NCBI GenBank assembly: GCA_964450565.1
Contig: CAYVCP010000020.1
Span: forward strand, 1-10,098
Source: CAYVCP01 sp964450565
Lineage (GTDB): Bacteria; Patescibacteriota; Minisyncoccia; Minisyncoccales; CG1-02-41-26
Reading direction: 5' to 3'
DNA length: 10,098 bases
Part shown: piece after piece, positions 1 to 6,004 of the stretch
How the letters are laid out: every line of letters starts with the position of its first letter
Numbering within the stretch: the stretch's first letter is position 1
Program-made: the position numbers and the translations under genes
The notes under the pieces: model-generated
Told to the model about the DNA's origin: nothing
What the model saw: the letters and a program-made list of their open reading frames with translations, nothing else
The model's database searches: none

Positions 1-184
1 CCCAAGATATTAGAGAATAAATGTCTAGCCCGTTCTTATTTAGATCACAAACGATTGGGCTAATGAATCTCTTGGAAAAAAGATGGATCTTGGATCTCAA
101 TGCCTTCTTAAGAGTTTTTAGGATTATTTTTTGAAATCCTCCATCTGGTACCATGGCTGTATCACCGAAAATAAATCTTGCCAT
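1..184 (-). CDS. Partial minus-strand gene, 5' end only; possible secreted/Ca-loop protein
   Basis: An open frame reads leftward from ATG at 184-182 without a stop to the window edge, giving 61 residues. The start is well supported by AAAGGAGG five bases upstream, the best ribosome site in the window. The peptide begins MARFIFGDTAMVPDGG, has a basic stretch around residues 19-40, then 'SPIVCDLNKNGLDIYSL' (about residues 42-58). That last segment resembles the 'SPIVxDLDGDGxxxxSL' module known near the N-terminus of some large secreted RTX/VCBS-like proteins, and D-x-N-x-N-G fits a calcium-loop pattern. The likeness is by eye and the function is unproven. G+C is about 36% by hand count, higher than the neighbouring genes, so recent acquisition is possible. 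No signal peptide is visible. It is divergent from the PP-loop operon. Confidence 0.6.
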   Translation of the reverse strand, partial: MARFIFGDTAMVPDGGFQKIILKTLKKALRSKIHLFSKRFISPIVCDLNKNGLDIYSLISW

Positions 185-189
185 TTAAT

Positions 190-197
190 CCTCCTTT
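190..197 (-). promoter_or_regulatory. Strong Shine-Dalgarno site for the left-edge gene
   Basis: The minus strand reads AAAGGAGG, then five bases, then ATG. Spacing is optimal and the match to the 16S anti-SD is full. Most other genes here lack such a site, so it anchors this start and argues that the partial frame is real. No convincing -10/-35 pair was found upstream on the minus strand. Confidence 0.75.
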
Positions 198-282
198 CAA
201 ATTGTTAAATAACTGTTGAAACAAATATTGCATTTTTTCACAAATAAGAACATAAATCAAGTAGAATAGATAATATATAGGG

Positions 283-325
283 ACATATGGCTGTTTTTCC
301 AAACAAGTTAATCTTGGGGATATGT
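283..325. repeat. Nested inverted repeat in the divergent intergenic region
   Basis: Outer arms ACATAT (283-288) and ATATGT (320-325) enclose inner arms CAAG (304-307) and CTTG (313-316) around a 5-nt loop. The stems are short and AT-rich, so this may be chance. It lies between two divergently transcribed genes, where a regulator site would be expected. The rest of 198-359 is AT-rich with nothing else recognisable. Confidence 0.25.
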
Positions 326-359
326 GTATTAATATAGATGTTTTAATAATATAAAATTT

Positions 360-368
360 TGTTATAAT
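360..368 (+). promoter_or_regulatory. Extended -10 promoter of the PP-loop/ATP-grasp/SET operon
   Basis: TGTTATAAT is a perfect extended -10 (TG, one base, TATAAT at 363-368). Transcription would start near 375, leaving a leader of about 18 nt before ATG 394. No good -35 box is seen about 17 bp upstream, as is usual for extended -10 promoters. It would drive all three genes to 4575. Confidence 0.6.
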
Positions 369-393
369 GTAATCACGCAATTAAATTAAGGAA

Positions 394-1755
394 ATGAAAA
401 GTTGTGATTGTTTAAAGATATCTTGTAATCTTATAGAAAGAGGTTTTCGTATCAGCGTCTTTAAATATAAGAGCTATGTTGTTATTTATCCAAAATACAT
501 TTTTCACAATCTTGATTTAGAAACTAAGGGATTATTATTAGAAAACTTTACATTGTGCAGAACACAGCCCTTGTATTATAAGGATATAAATTATTTCCTT
601 TATAATTTTACTAAACCTTATTTAAAAAAATTTATTGAATATGGCATTCAAAATGATTTACCAAGAATCGCATATGAAAATAATGTTTCTCTAAAAGAAC
701 TTTTTCAATTTTCTAAAAAGAAAAAGGATTATTTTTCAAATAGTCTGAGAAAAAATACATTAAAGTTTAAAGAAACTTTTAAAGATCATATTATTATAGC
801 AATGTCTTTTGGAAAAGACAGTCTTTTAACATACGGTTTAGCAAAGGAATTAAAATTAAATTGTCACTTTGTATATGTTAAAGAAATGGAAAATAGAAAT
901 AGCGTTGAAGAATTATACAAAAAAGAAATTTTAGATAATTTTTCTAAAAAAGAAAAAGTTAAGATAGATTGTTTGATAGATAATATAGACAATATCTATT
1001 ATGATGATAAAATAAAACCAATAATAAAGGGCTTTGATAATACAAATGGTATGCTTGCTTTTGCCTTAGAGCTTATGCCTTTTGCTTTTTTTTATAAAGC
1101 TAATTACATTGTTTTTGGAAATGAGGCTAATTTTTCTGATTATTTTCTTTATCAAGGATTTAAAACTTATCCTTCTTTTGATCAAACAGCTATTTATACA
1201 AAAGAAAAGAATAAATATTTAAATCATTTTACTAATTCAAGCGTTCAAGTCCTTAGTCTGATAGAGCAAATTTATAATATATTTGAAATGAGTATTTTAG
1301 TCCATCGTTATCCTAATTTACTTCAATATCTAATGTCTTGCAGTCCTCAACAAGAAAGTTCTGATAAGTGGTGTTATAATTGTCCGATGTGTGCTAAATC
1401 TTTTCTTTATCTAAGGGCTGTAGGAGGAAAAGAGAATCAAATAGGATTTAAAAAGAATTTCTTTGATAAAAAATATGGTAACCTTTATCCCTTATTTAAT
1501 GCTAAGATTAAAAGAACTTACGAAAAACCGAAAGAAGTAAGGGATGAACAGTTATTAGCTTTCTTAATGTGTTATCAACTTAAAAATAATGGTTACTTAA
1601 TAAATGTATTTAAAAAACGTTATTTAAAAGAAGCTAAAAAAAGAGAAGGGGAATTAAGAAACAAATTTTTGAAAATTCATAAAAATTGTAACATACCAAA
1701 AGATATAGAAAATAAATTGGTCAAAATCTATAGTGAAGAATTAAAAAAAATATGA
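394..1755 (+). CDS. PP-loop ATP-pyrophosphatase-fold enzyme, MurL/QueC-like
   Basis: This 453-residue protein has an N-terminal region of about 130 residues, then a PP-loop in a hydrophobic strand context (IIIAMSFGKDS, residues 133-143; S138-F-G-K-D-S143 against canonical SGGxDS). Such loops bind ATP pyrophosphate in enzymes that adenylate a substrate. A cysteine cluster follows (C316, then C327-YN-C330-PM-C333), comparable to the zinc-type cluster of QueC and to the 'WCxxCPxC' segment I recall in MurL, the ATP-dependent UDP-MurNAc-L-Ala-L-Glu epimerase of similar length. MurL-like is my leading guess because a Ddl-like ligase follows, but it is not established. The N-terminus is also cysteine-rich (C4, C6, C11). 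The tail from 400 is lysine-rich and helical. No signal or membrane segment is seen, so it is cytosolic. Start: first ATG in frame; AAGGA lies too close to act as a normal SD. The stop overlaps the next start as ATGA, implying translational coupling. Confidence 0.75.
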   Translation: MKSCDCLKISCNLIERGFRISVFKYKSYVVIYPKYIFHNLDLETKGLLLENFTLCRTQPLYYKDINYFLYNFTKPYLKKFIEYGIQNDLPRIAYENNVSLKELFQFSKKKKDYFSNSLRKNTLKFKETFKDHIIIAMSFGKDSLLTYGLAKELKLNCHFVYVKEMENRNSVEELYKKEILDNFSKKEKVKIDCLIDNIDNIYYDDKIKPIIKGFDNTNGMLAFALELMPFAFFYKANYIVFGNEANFSDYFLYQGFKTYPSFDQTAIYTKEKNKYLNHFTNSSVQVLSLIEQIYNIFEMSILVHRYPNLLQYLMSCSPQQESSDKWCYNCPMCAKSFLYLRAVGGKENQIGFKKNFFDKKYGNLYPLFNAKIKRTYEKPKEVRDEQLLAFLMCYQLKNNGYLINVFKKRYLKEAKKREGELRNKFLKIHKNCNIPKDIENKLVKIYSEELKKI

Positions 1756-4157
1756 ACTACTTGAACGAAAAAACAATTTTGATTGTTAATACAGGGTCTA
1801 TAAAAAAAAGATTTATTTTACAACATTTAAAAAAAATGAATCTTAATATTGTTTGCTTGAATAAAGAAAAAAATTGGGCTCAACCATATGTCGATCATTG
1901 GATTTTAGCAGATAATGCAAATCACACAGAATCTCTTAATGCTTTAAAAGAGTTTCTTTCTTTTAATAAGATTGATGGAGTTTTAACCTTTTGGGAAGAT
2001 GATGTTTTATTAACCTCAAAAATAGTTGATAAATTCAATTTCTTAGGAATTTCTTATAATATTGCAAAGAAAGTAAGGAATAAGCTGTTATTTAGAAAGT
2101 TCTGTCAAGAACAAGGGCTACCTTTTCCTAATTTTAAATTGATTAAATCAACTCAAGATATTAATAATTTAGATCAAGAACTAAAATTTCCACTAGTTAT
2201 TAAACCAGCTTTTGGAGCAAGTAGTGCCTATGTGGTTAAAGTTAATAGTCAAGAAGAATTATTACAAACCTATCATTATATTAAAAAGAATATATCTATT
2301 AGGACAGAATCAGCACTTTCAGATGGATTGGATGTTTTTGTTGAAGAATATATAGAAGGAGACGAGGTGGATGTTGATATTATTTTGCAAAATGGAAAAA
2401 TAAAGTTTTATTCCATATCAGATAATTATCAAACAAAAGAGCCTTTTTTTATAGAAACAGGACGAGCTACACCTTCGACACTTTCTCAAAAAACTAAAAC
2501 AGATATTATTAATTTAGCAGAAGAAACACTGGAAAAATTAAATGTACAGAATGGGGTAATTCATTTTGAAGCAAAAGCAAACCCCAAACAACCTGTTCCC
2601 ATTGAAATTAACTTAAGAATGGGAGGGGATGAAATATATTCTTCTACTAAAGAAGCTTGGGACATAGATTTAATTGAGAGTGCAGTACAAATTGCTTTAG
2701 GAGTTTATATACCAAAAAAGGCAAAACTTGAAATTCCTAAAAAATATATGGTAGGAAAAGATTTTCTATCAGATTATTCTGGTATTCTATCAAAATTAGA
2801 AATTAATCCAGAGATACATAAAGAAAGGTATCTAGAAGAAATACACTTTTTTAAAAAAGTAGGGGATGCTGTATTAGTCCCTCCTGAAGGATATGATTAC
2901 TTGGGATGGATTACTGTTTCTGGTTTTAGCGCATCAGATGCTCAAGAAAATTTATGCAAAGCTCTAAAATATATATCATATGAAGTAGCAAAATTTACCC
3001 CTGCTTCTTCAATCGGAAAAACGTCAAGAAAAAGCAAATTTACAAATGCTTTATTAAATTCTAATTTATTGGTTCATGCAGTAAAGATTGAAAAACTTAA
3101 AAAAACAGAACCTGCTCAACAGAAAAATTTACACGTTGGTATTGCTTGTAATGTTTTTAATGAAGGAAATAATGCTGTTGAAAAAGAACTAATGTTTGTT
3201 GGAAAAAATATCGAAACAACCCTACAAGAGAGGGGGTATAAAACTACTTTTTTTGATTTCAATAATGTTAGAAAAATAATTACTCAACTTAATAAAACAA
3301 ATATTGATATTATGTTCAATGTTTGTGAAAGAATTAATGATTCAAGTCTTTTAGAACCGCATGCTGCTGCGATTTTAGATGTTTTACAAATTCCTTATAC
3401 TGGTTCAAATCCTACCACATTAGCTTTATGTATTGATAAAATAAAAGTTAAGAAATTATTAAACTATCATAATATTCCTACACCCAAATGGGACTATTTA
3501 TATAGTATTGACGATCCTATTGATTCTACTCTACATTTTCCTTTAATTATAAAACCAGCAAATACAGACAACTCTATAGGAATTACCAATGAATCAGTAG
3601 TAAATACAAAAGAAGAGCTTAATCGACAATTGAAAAAAGTTATTCTTGATCTCAAAAGCCCTGCCTTAATTGAGGAATTTATAGAAGGAGATGAGTATGA
3701 TGTTTCAATTTTGGGTAGTGAAGATGAAAATTTAAGGGTCCTACCCTTACAACGTTCCATTTTTAAAGAAATGCCTTTGGGATCATGGCATATTTATACA
3801 CATGAAGCTAAATTTGGGAAAAAAAGTTTAAATGATCTAGGTATTATGGTCCAGTATCCACCAAAGAATATTAATATAAAGCTCCAGAAACTTCTTACCG
3901 AGATAGCCCTTGATACTTATAATATTTTAGATTGCCATGATTATGGTAGGGTAGAAATTAGAGTTGATAAAGATGATAATCCTTATGTACTGGAGCTCAA
4001 CCCAAATCCTTCAATTAATAAGGGAGACTGTGTACCAAAAGTAGCAGAAATTACAGGTATGAATTATGGAGATTTTTTAGAAGAAATTATTGCCATGGCT
4101 ATCAAAAGGTATAAAAATCAACCATCTTATTACCATCTTTTAAATAATATTATCTGA
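1752..4157 (+). CDS. Tandem ATP-grasp ligase (CPSase/LAL-like + D-Ala-D-Ala-ligase-like)
   Basis: This 801-residue protein contains two complete, different ATP-grasp modules. Module 1 (about 5-420) has a pre-ATP-grasp Rossmann region, the ATP-binding strand FPLVIKPAFGASSA (146-158), EEYIEGDEVDVDI (198-210), and metal ligands in IEINLRMGG (284-292, E285 and N287). It ends with a GWITVSGFSASDAQENL segment (385-401) typical of carbamoyl-phosphate-synthase-like and L-amino-acid-ligase folds. Module 2 (about 458-801) resembles D-Ala-D-Ala ligase: PLIIKPANTDNSIGI (597-611), EEFIEGDEYDVSI (641-653) and YVLELNPNPSINKGD (745-759, E748 and N750). Family knowledge: such modules form amide or peptide bonds through an acyl phosphate. 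The exact substrates cannot be read from the sequence. A residue stretch of about 421-457, rich in Lys, Ser and Thr, links the modules. It starts inside the previous stop codon (ATGA) and ends 1 nt before the SET gene. Confidence 0.88.
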   Translation: MNYLNEKTILIVNTGSIKKRFILQHLKKMNLNIVCLNKEKNWAQPYVDHWILADNANHTESLNALKEFLSFNKIDGVLTFWEDDVLLTSKIVDKFNFLGISYNIAKKVRNKLLFRKFCQEQGLPFPNFKLIKSTQDINNLDQELKFPLVIKPAFGASSAYVVKVNSQEELLQTYHYIKKNISIRTESALSDGLDVFVEEYIEGDEVDVDIILQNGKIKFYSISDNYQTKEPFFIETGRATPSTLSQKTKTDIINLAEETLEKLNVQNGVIHFEAKANPKQPVPIEINLRMGGDEIYSSTKEAWDIDLIESAVQIALGVYIPKKAKLEIPKKYMVGKDFLSDYSGILSKLEINPEIHKERYLEEIHFFKKVGDAVLVPPEGYDYLGWITVSGFSASDAQENLCKALKYISYEVAKFTPASSIGKTSRKSKFTNALLNSNLLVHAVKIEKLKKTEPAQQKNLHVGIACNVFNEGNNAVEKELMFVGKNIETTLQERGYKTTFFDFNNVRKIITQLNKTNIDIMFNVCERINDSSLLEPHAAAILDVLQIPYTGSNPTTLALCIDKIKVKKLLNYHNIPTPKWDYLYSIDDPIDSTLHFPLIIKPANTDNSIGITNESVVNTKEELNRQLKKVILDLKSPALIEEFIEGDEYDVSILGSEDENLRVLPLQRSIFKEMPLGSWHIYTHEAKFGKKSLNDLGIMVQYPPKNINIKLQKLLTEIALDTYNILDCHDYGRVEIRVDKDDNPYVLELNPNPSINKGDCVPKVAEITGMNYGDFLEEIIAMAIKRYKNQPSYYHLLNNII

Positions 4158-4158
4158 T

Positions 4159-4575
4159 ATGGACAAAATAAAAACATTACACTTTTTAAAAAATACTTAT
4201 TGTAGAATTAAACCTTCTAAAATTGGGGGTGTAGGAATCTTTGCAATAAGAGATATTCCTAAAAATACAAATATCTTTTTAGGACAGAATGAACAAAAAT
4301 GGTATCGTTTTAAAATAGAAGAATTAAATAATTTACCTCAAGGAGTAATGAATATGATAGATGATTTTTTTGTCATAGAAAAAGATAAGACTGTTTTAAT
4401 TCCAGAGAGAGGACTTAATAGTATAGATATTTCCTTTTTTCTTAATCATTCAAAAAAACCTAATACAAAAACCATAGACGAAGGAAACACCTTTTTTTCT
4501 TTAAGAGAAATAAAAAAGGGTGAAGAAATAACAGTATCTTATATTTCTTATGACTACAAATGGAAAAATTTGTGA
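4159..4575 (+). CDS. Small SET-domain methyltransferase
   Basis: The 138 residues are essentially a bare SET domain, the fold that transfers methyl from S-adenosylmethionine to lysine side chains. Visible motifs: GGVGIFAIRDIPKNT (23-37, SAM-binding GxG strand), SFFLNHSKKPNT (92-103, the NHSxxPN pseudoknot), and the closing REIKKGEEITVSY (116-128) with the catalytic-type Tyr128. No cysteine-rich pre- or post-SET segment is present, as in other bacterial short SET proteins. It starts one base after the tandem ATP-grasp stop (TGATATG), has no SD site, and is surely co-translated. Its target may be the ATP-grasp product, one of its operon partners or another protein; the sequence does not tell. 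Its TGA stop is part of an extended -10 box. Confidence 0.9.
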   Translation: MDKIKTLHFLKNTYCRIKPSKIGGVGIFAIRDIPKNTNIFLGQNEQKWYRFKIEELNNLPQGVMNMIDDFFVIEKDKTVLIPERGLNSIDISFFLNHSKKPNTKTIDEGNTFFSLREIKKGEEITVSYISYDYKWKNL

Positions 4576-4581
4576 TATAAT
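4573..4581 (+). promoter_or_regulatory. Extended -10 box overlapping the SET stop codon
   Basis: TGATATAAT gives TG, one base, then TATAAT (4576-4581), with the TG being part of the SET gene's TGA stop. Transcription would start near 4588. The first ATG there (4590) opens only a three-codon frame, so this would make a leader RNA of about 110 nt ahead of the GH3 region, or a small RNA. No good -35 is seen. Confidence 0.45.
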
Positions 4582-4689
4582 TTCAAATAATGTTGCATTA
4601 GTATTGATTATCATTATTTCATCTTTCCTTGTTCCTAGGGGTTGGTATGAATAAGAATAAACTCAAAAAAGAAGCCCTTTCAGAAAATT
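4582..4689 (+). other. Intergenic stretch before the GH3 gene
   Basis: No gene is recognised here. It contains tiny frames only: a three-codon one at 4590 and a 15-codon one (4647-4694, MNKNKLKKEALSENL) without an SD site. The same frame upstream of 4647 reads a hydrophobic run after stop codons, so a decayed gene remnant is possible but unsupported. No clear terminator hairpin is visible after the SET gene. Confidence 0.4.
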
Positions 4690-4695
4690 TATAAT
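4690..4695 (+). promoter_or_regulatory. -10 box for a leaderless start at 4702
   Basis: TATAAT lies six bases before ATG 4702, so a start site at the usual distance would fall on or next to the A of the ATG, giving a leaderless mRNA. No extended TG and no clear -35. It supports 4702, rather than the TTG at 4748, as the true translation start of the GH3 locus. Confidence 0.5.
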
Positions 4696-4701
4696 AAACT
4701 A

Positions 4702-4767
4702 ATGAAAAAGATTGCTTTTATATCTGTTCTATTATTCTTTTTACTAATTGCTTTTGGTTGGCTTTAG
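4702..4767 (+). pseudogene. Signal/anchor leader out of frame with the GH3 domain
   Basis: ATG 4702 opens a 21-codon frame: two lysines, then an almost entirely hydrophobic run (MKKIAFISVLLFFLLIAFG...), ending at TAG 4765. It looks like an N-terminal membrane anchor or signal peptide, as expected on an envelope GH3 enzyme. The GH3 domain continues in the +1 frame. Any single shift joining them must fall between 4748 and about 4765, because the GH3 frame has TAA at 4745-4747. The junction reads CTT TAG G, formally like the CTT-TGA +1 slippage site of prfB, but without its upstream SD-like element. More likely this is a small indel or a deletion, or a sequencing error, in the linker between anchor and domain. 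Confidence 0.55.
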
Positions 4768-5746
4768 GGAAGCAAAAGTTGACGAATACGTAGAAAGAAT
4801 GGTTACTACTCTAAACGTTGGAGGCGTTATTTTGTTTGATGTTGATGTGCCTTCAGAAAGTAAAGAAAGAAACATTATTGATGAAGTTCAATTAAAAAAA
4901 CTTATTTTTGACCTTCAAGCAATTAGTAAAACTCCTCTTTTTGTTTCAGTAAATGCTGAGGGGGGATTAATAAACAGACTAAAAAGATTTATTGCAATGC
5001 CTTCTCATAAAGAGTTAGGAGGTACAGGGGACATTTGGAATGTGAGAGCTAATGCCTTAAATTTGGCAAAGGAATTAAAAGAATTTGGATTCAATATGAA
5101 TTTTGCTCCCGTAGTTGATATAGATTTAAATCCTAACAACCCTGTGATAGGAAAATTAGAAAGATCTTTTTCTAATGATTATTATTTAGTAGCTGAATTT
5201 GCAAAAGCTTTTATTAAGGCTCAAAAAGAAGAGGGGATTATAAGTGTAGTAAAACATTTTCCAGGACACGGGTCTTCAGAAAACGATTCGCACTTAGGTA
5301 TTACAGATGTCACAAATACCTACCAGAAAGAAGAGCTTTATCCTTATCAAGTGTTGAATGAAGAAAGTTTTTTGGATGCTGTAATGACAGCTCATATTAT
5401 CAATAAAAACATAGACAGAACTTATCCAGCCACACTTTCTCAAAACCATATTAATATTTTAAGAGACATTATTGGTTTTAAGGGAGTTATAATATCAGAT
5501 GATATGCAAATGAAAGCAATTTCAGATAATTTCGGATTAAAAGAATCAATCATAAAATCAATAAATGCTGGATGCAATATTATATTGATTTCAAACAATG
5601 TCAATATTTATGATCCCAATCTTCCTTACAAAGTTTATCAAATTATAGTTGATGCTATAGAGAATAAAGACATTTCAAAAGAGAGAATAAGAGAATCTCT
5701 CTTCAAAATAGAAACTTTAAAAAGAGCTTATTTTATGGTAAAATAG
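4748..5746 (+). CDS. Glycoside hydrolase family 3, NagZ-type N-acetylhexosaminidase-like
   Basis: The frame covers 332 residues, about a single GH3 TIM barrel. From TTG 4748 it runs LLVGFREAK (2-10, barrel strand 1), NVGGVILF (23-30), PLFVSVNAEGG (63-73), FGFNMNFAPVVDID (113-126), KHFPGHG (169-175) with the family's Asp-His acid/base dyad D180-S-H182, and GVIISDDMQMKAI (246-258) with nucleophile D251. NagZ-type enzymes remove GlcNAc from muropeptides. Residue 69 is Asn where the family usually has Asp (VDQEGG), a substrate-contacting position, so specificity or activity may differ. The TTG start has no SD and follows directly on an in-frame TAA; the natural start is probably ATG 4702 (hydrophobic leader), now out of frame. 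Coordinates here are the intact catalytic frame only. The small gene at 5750 follows after 3 nt. Activity is uncertain. Confidence 0.85.
   Translation: MLLVGFREAKVDEYVERMVTTLNVGGVILFDVDVPSESKERNIIDEVQLKKLIFDLQAISKTPLFVSVNAEGGLINRLKRFIAMPSHKELGGTGDIWNVRANALNLAKELKEFGFNMNFAPVVDIDLNPNNPVIGKLERSFSNDYYLVAEFAKAFIKAQKEEGIISVVKHFPGHGSSENDSHLGITDVTNTYQKEELYPYQVLNEESFLDAVMTAHIINKNIDRTYPATLSQNHINILRDIIGFKGVIISDDMQMKAISDNFGLKESIIKSINAGCNIILISNNVNIYDPNLPYKVYQIIVDAIENKDISKERIRESLFKIETLKRAYFMVK
5736..5744 (+). promoter_or_regulatory. Possible extended -10 box before the small gene at 5750
   Basis: TGGTAAAAT sits inside the GH3 3' end, five bases before ATG 5750. It fits the leaderless spacing seen elsewhere in the window, but TAAAAT is a weak box in AT-rich DNA and the pair may simply be co-transcribed with GH3. 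Confidence 0.25.
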
Positions 5747-5749
5747 GTT

Positions 5750-6004
5750 ATGGAACTTGAAACTTTTATTAAACAAAGAAAGCATTTTTTCTGGGATATT
5801 AAAAATCCAGAAAACGTTTCTGAAGAGTCAGTTGTAGAGCATATTTTAAATTATGGAGATTTTGATGATATCAGAAAAATGATTCAAATCTTAACTATTG
5901 AAAAAGTAGCTCATATTTTCAGAAAACAAATTCACCAAAAAAGGAATAATTATGATAAAAAAATAGCAAACTATTTTAAACTTTATTTTAATAAACATGC
6001 ATAG
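5750..6004 (+). CDS. Small protein (84 aa), putative antitoxin partner of AbiEii-like gene
   Basis: This 84-residue, charged, helical protein carries 'FFWDIKNPENVSEESVVEHILNYGDFDDI' spread over residues 13-41 (key features FFWD, a Pro, V-x-H-I-L, YGD-x-D-D). By memory this resembles the small DUF6922-like proteins often encoded just before AbiEii-type nucleotidyltransferases. The C-terminal part is basic (about 57-84). No signal peptide or membrane segment is seen. The start ATG lies 3 nt after the GH3 stop, with only a weak 'ATAGG' upstream. It overlaps the next gene by 8 nt, strongly implying co-translation and partnership. An antitoxin role is inferred from position; no recognisable DNA-binding motif proves it. 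Confidence 0.75.
   Translation: MELETFIKQRKHFFWDIKNPENVSEESVVEHILNYGDFDDIRKMIQILTIEKVAHIFRKQIHQKRNNYDKKIANYFKLYFNKHA

Noticed and set aside
148..157. GGTACCATGG double restriction palindrome
   Set aside because: It lies within the coding part of the left-edge gene (Met-Val codons), and a 10-bp coincidence needs no special explanation.
162..380. 72-residue minus-strand frame in the left intergenic region
   Set aside because: It has no ribosome site, has an AT-rich random-looking composition, and overlaps in another frame the start of the better supported gene at 184, whose SD it would contain as coding sequence.
3494..3760. 88-residue minus-strand frame inside the tandem ATP-grasp gene
   Set aside because: It is antisense to strongly conserved ATP-grasp motifs, with low-complexity Ser-rich content and no start signals.
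4748..4768. Treating TTG 4748 as an ordinary, intended start of the GH3 gene
   Set aside because: There is no SD, it sits directly behind an in-frame TAA, and a promoter-backed ATG with a hydrophobic leader lies 46 bases upstream. It remains possible only as an alternative start.
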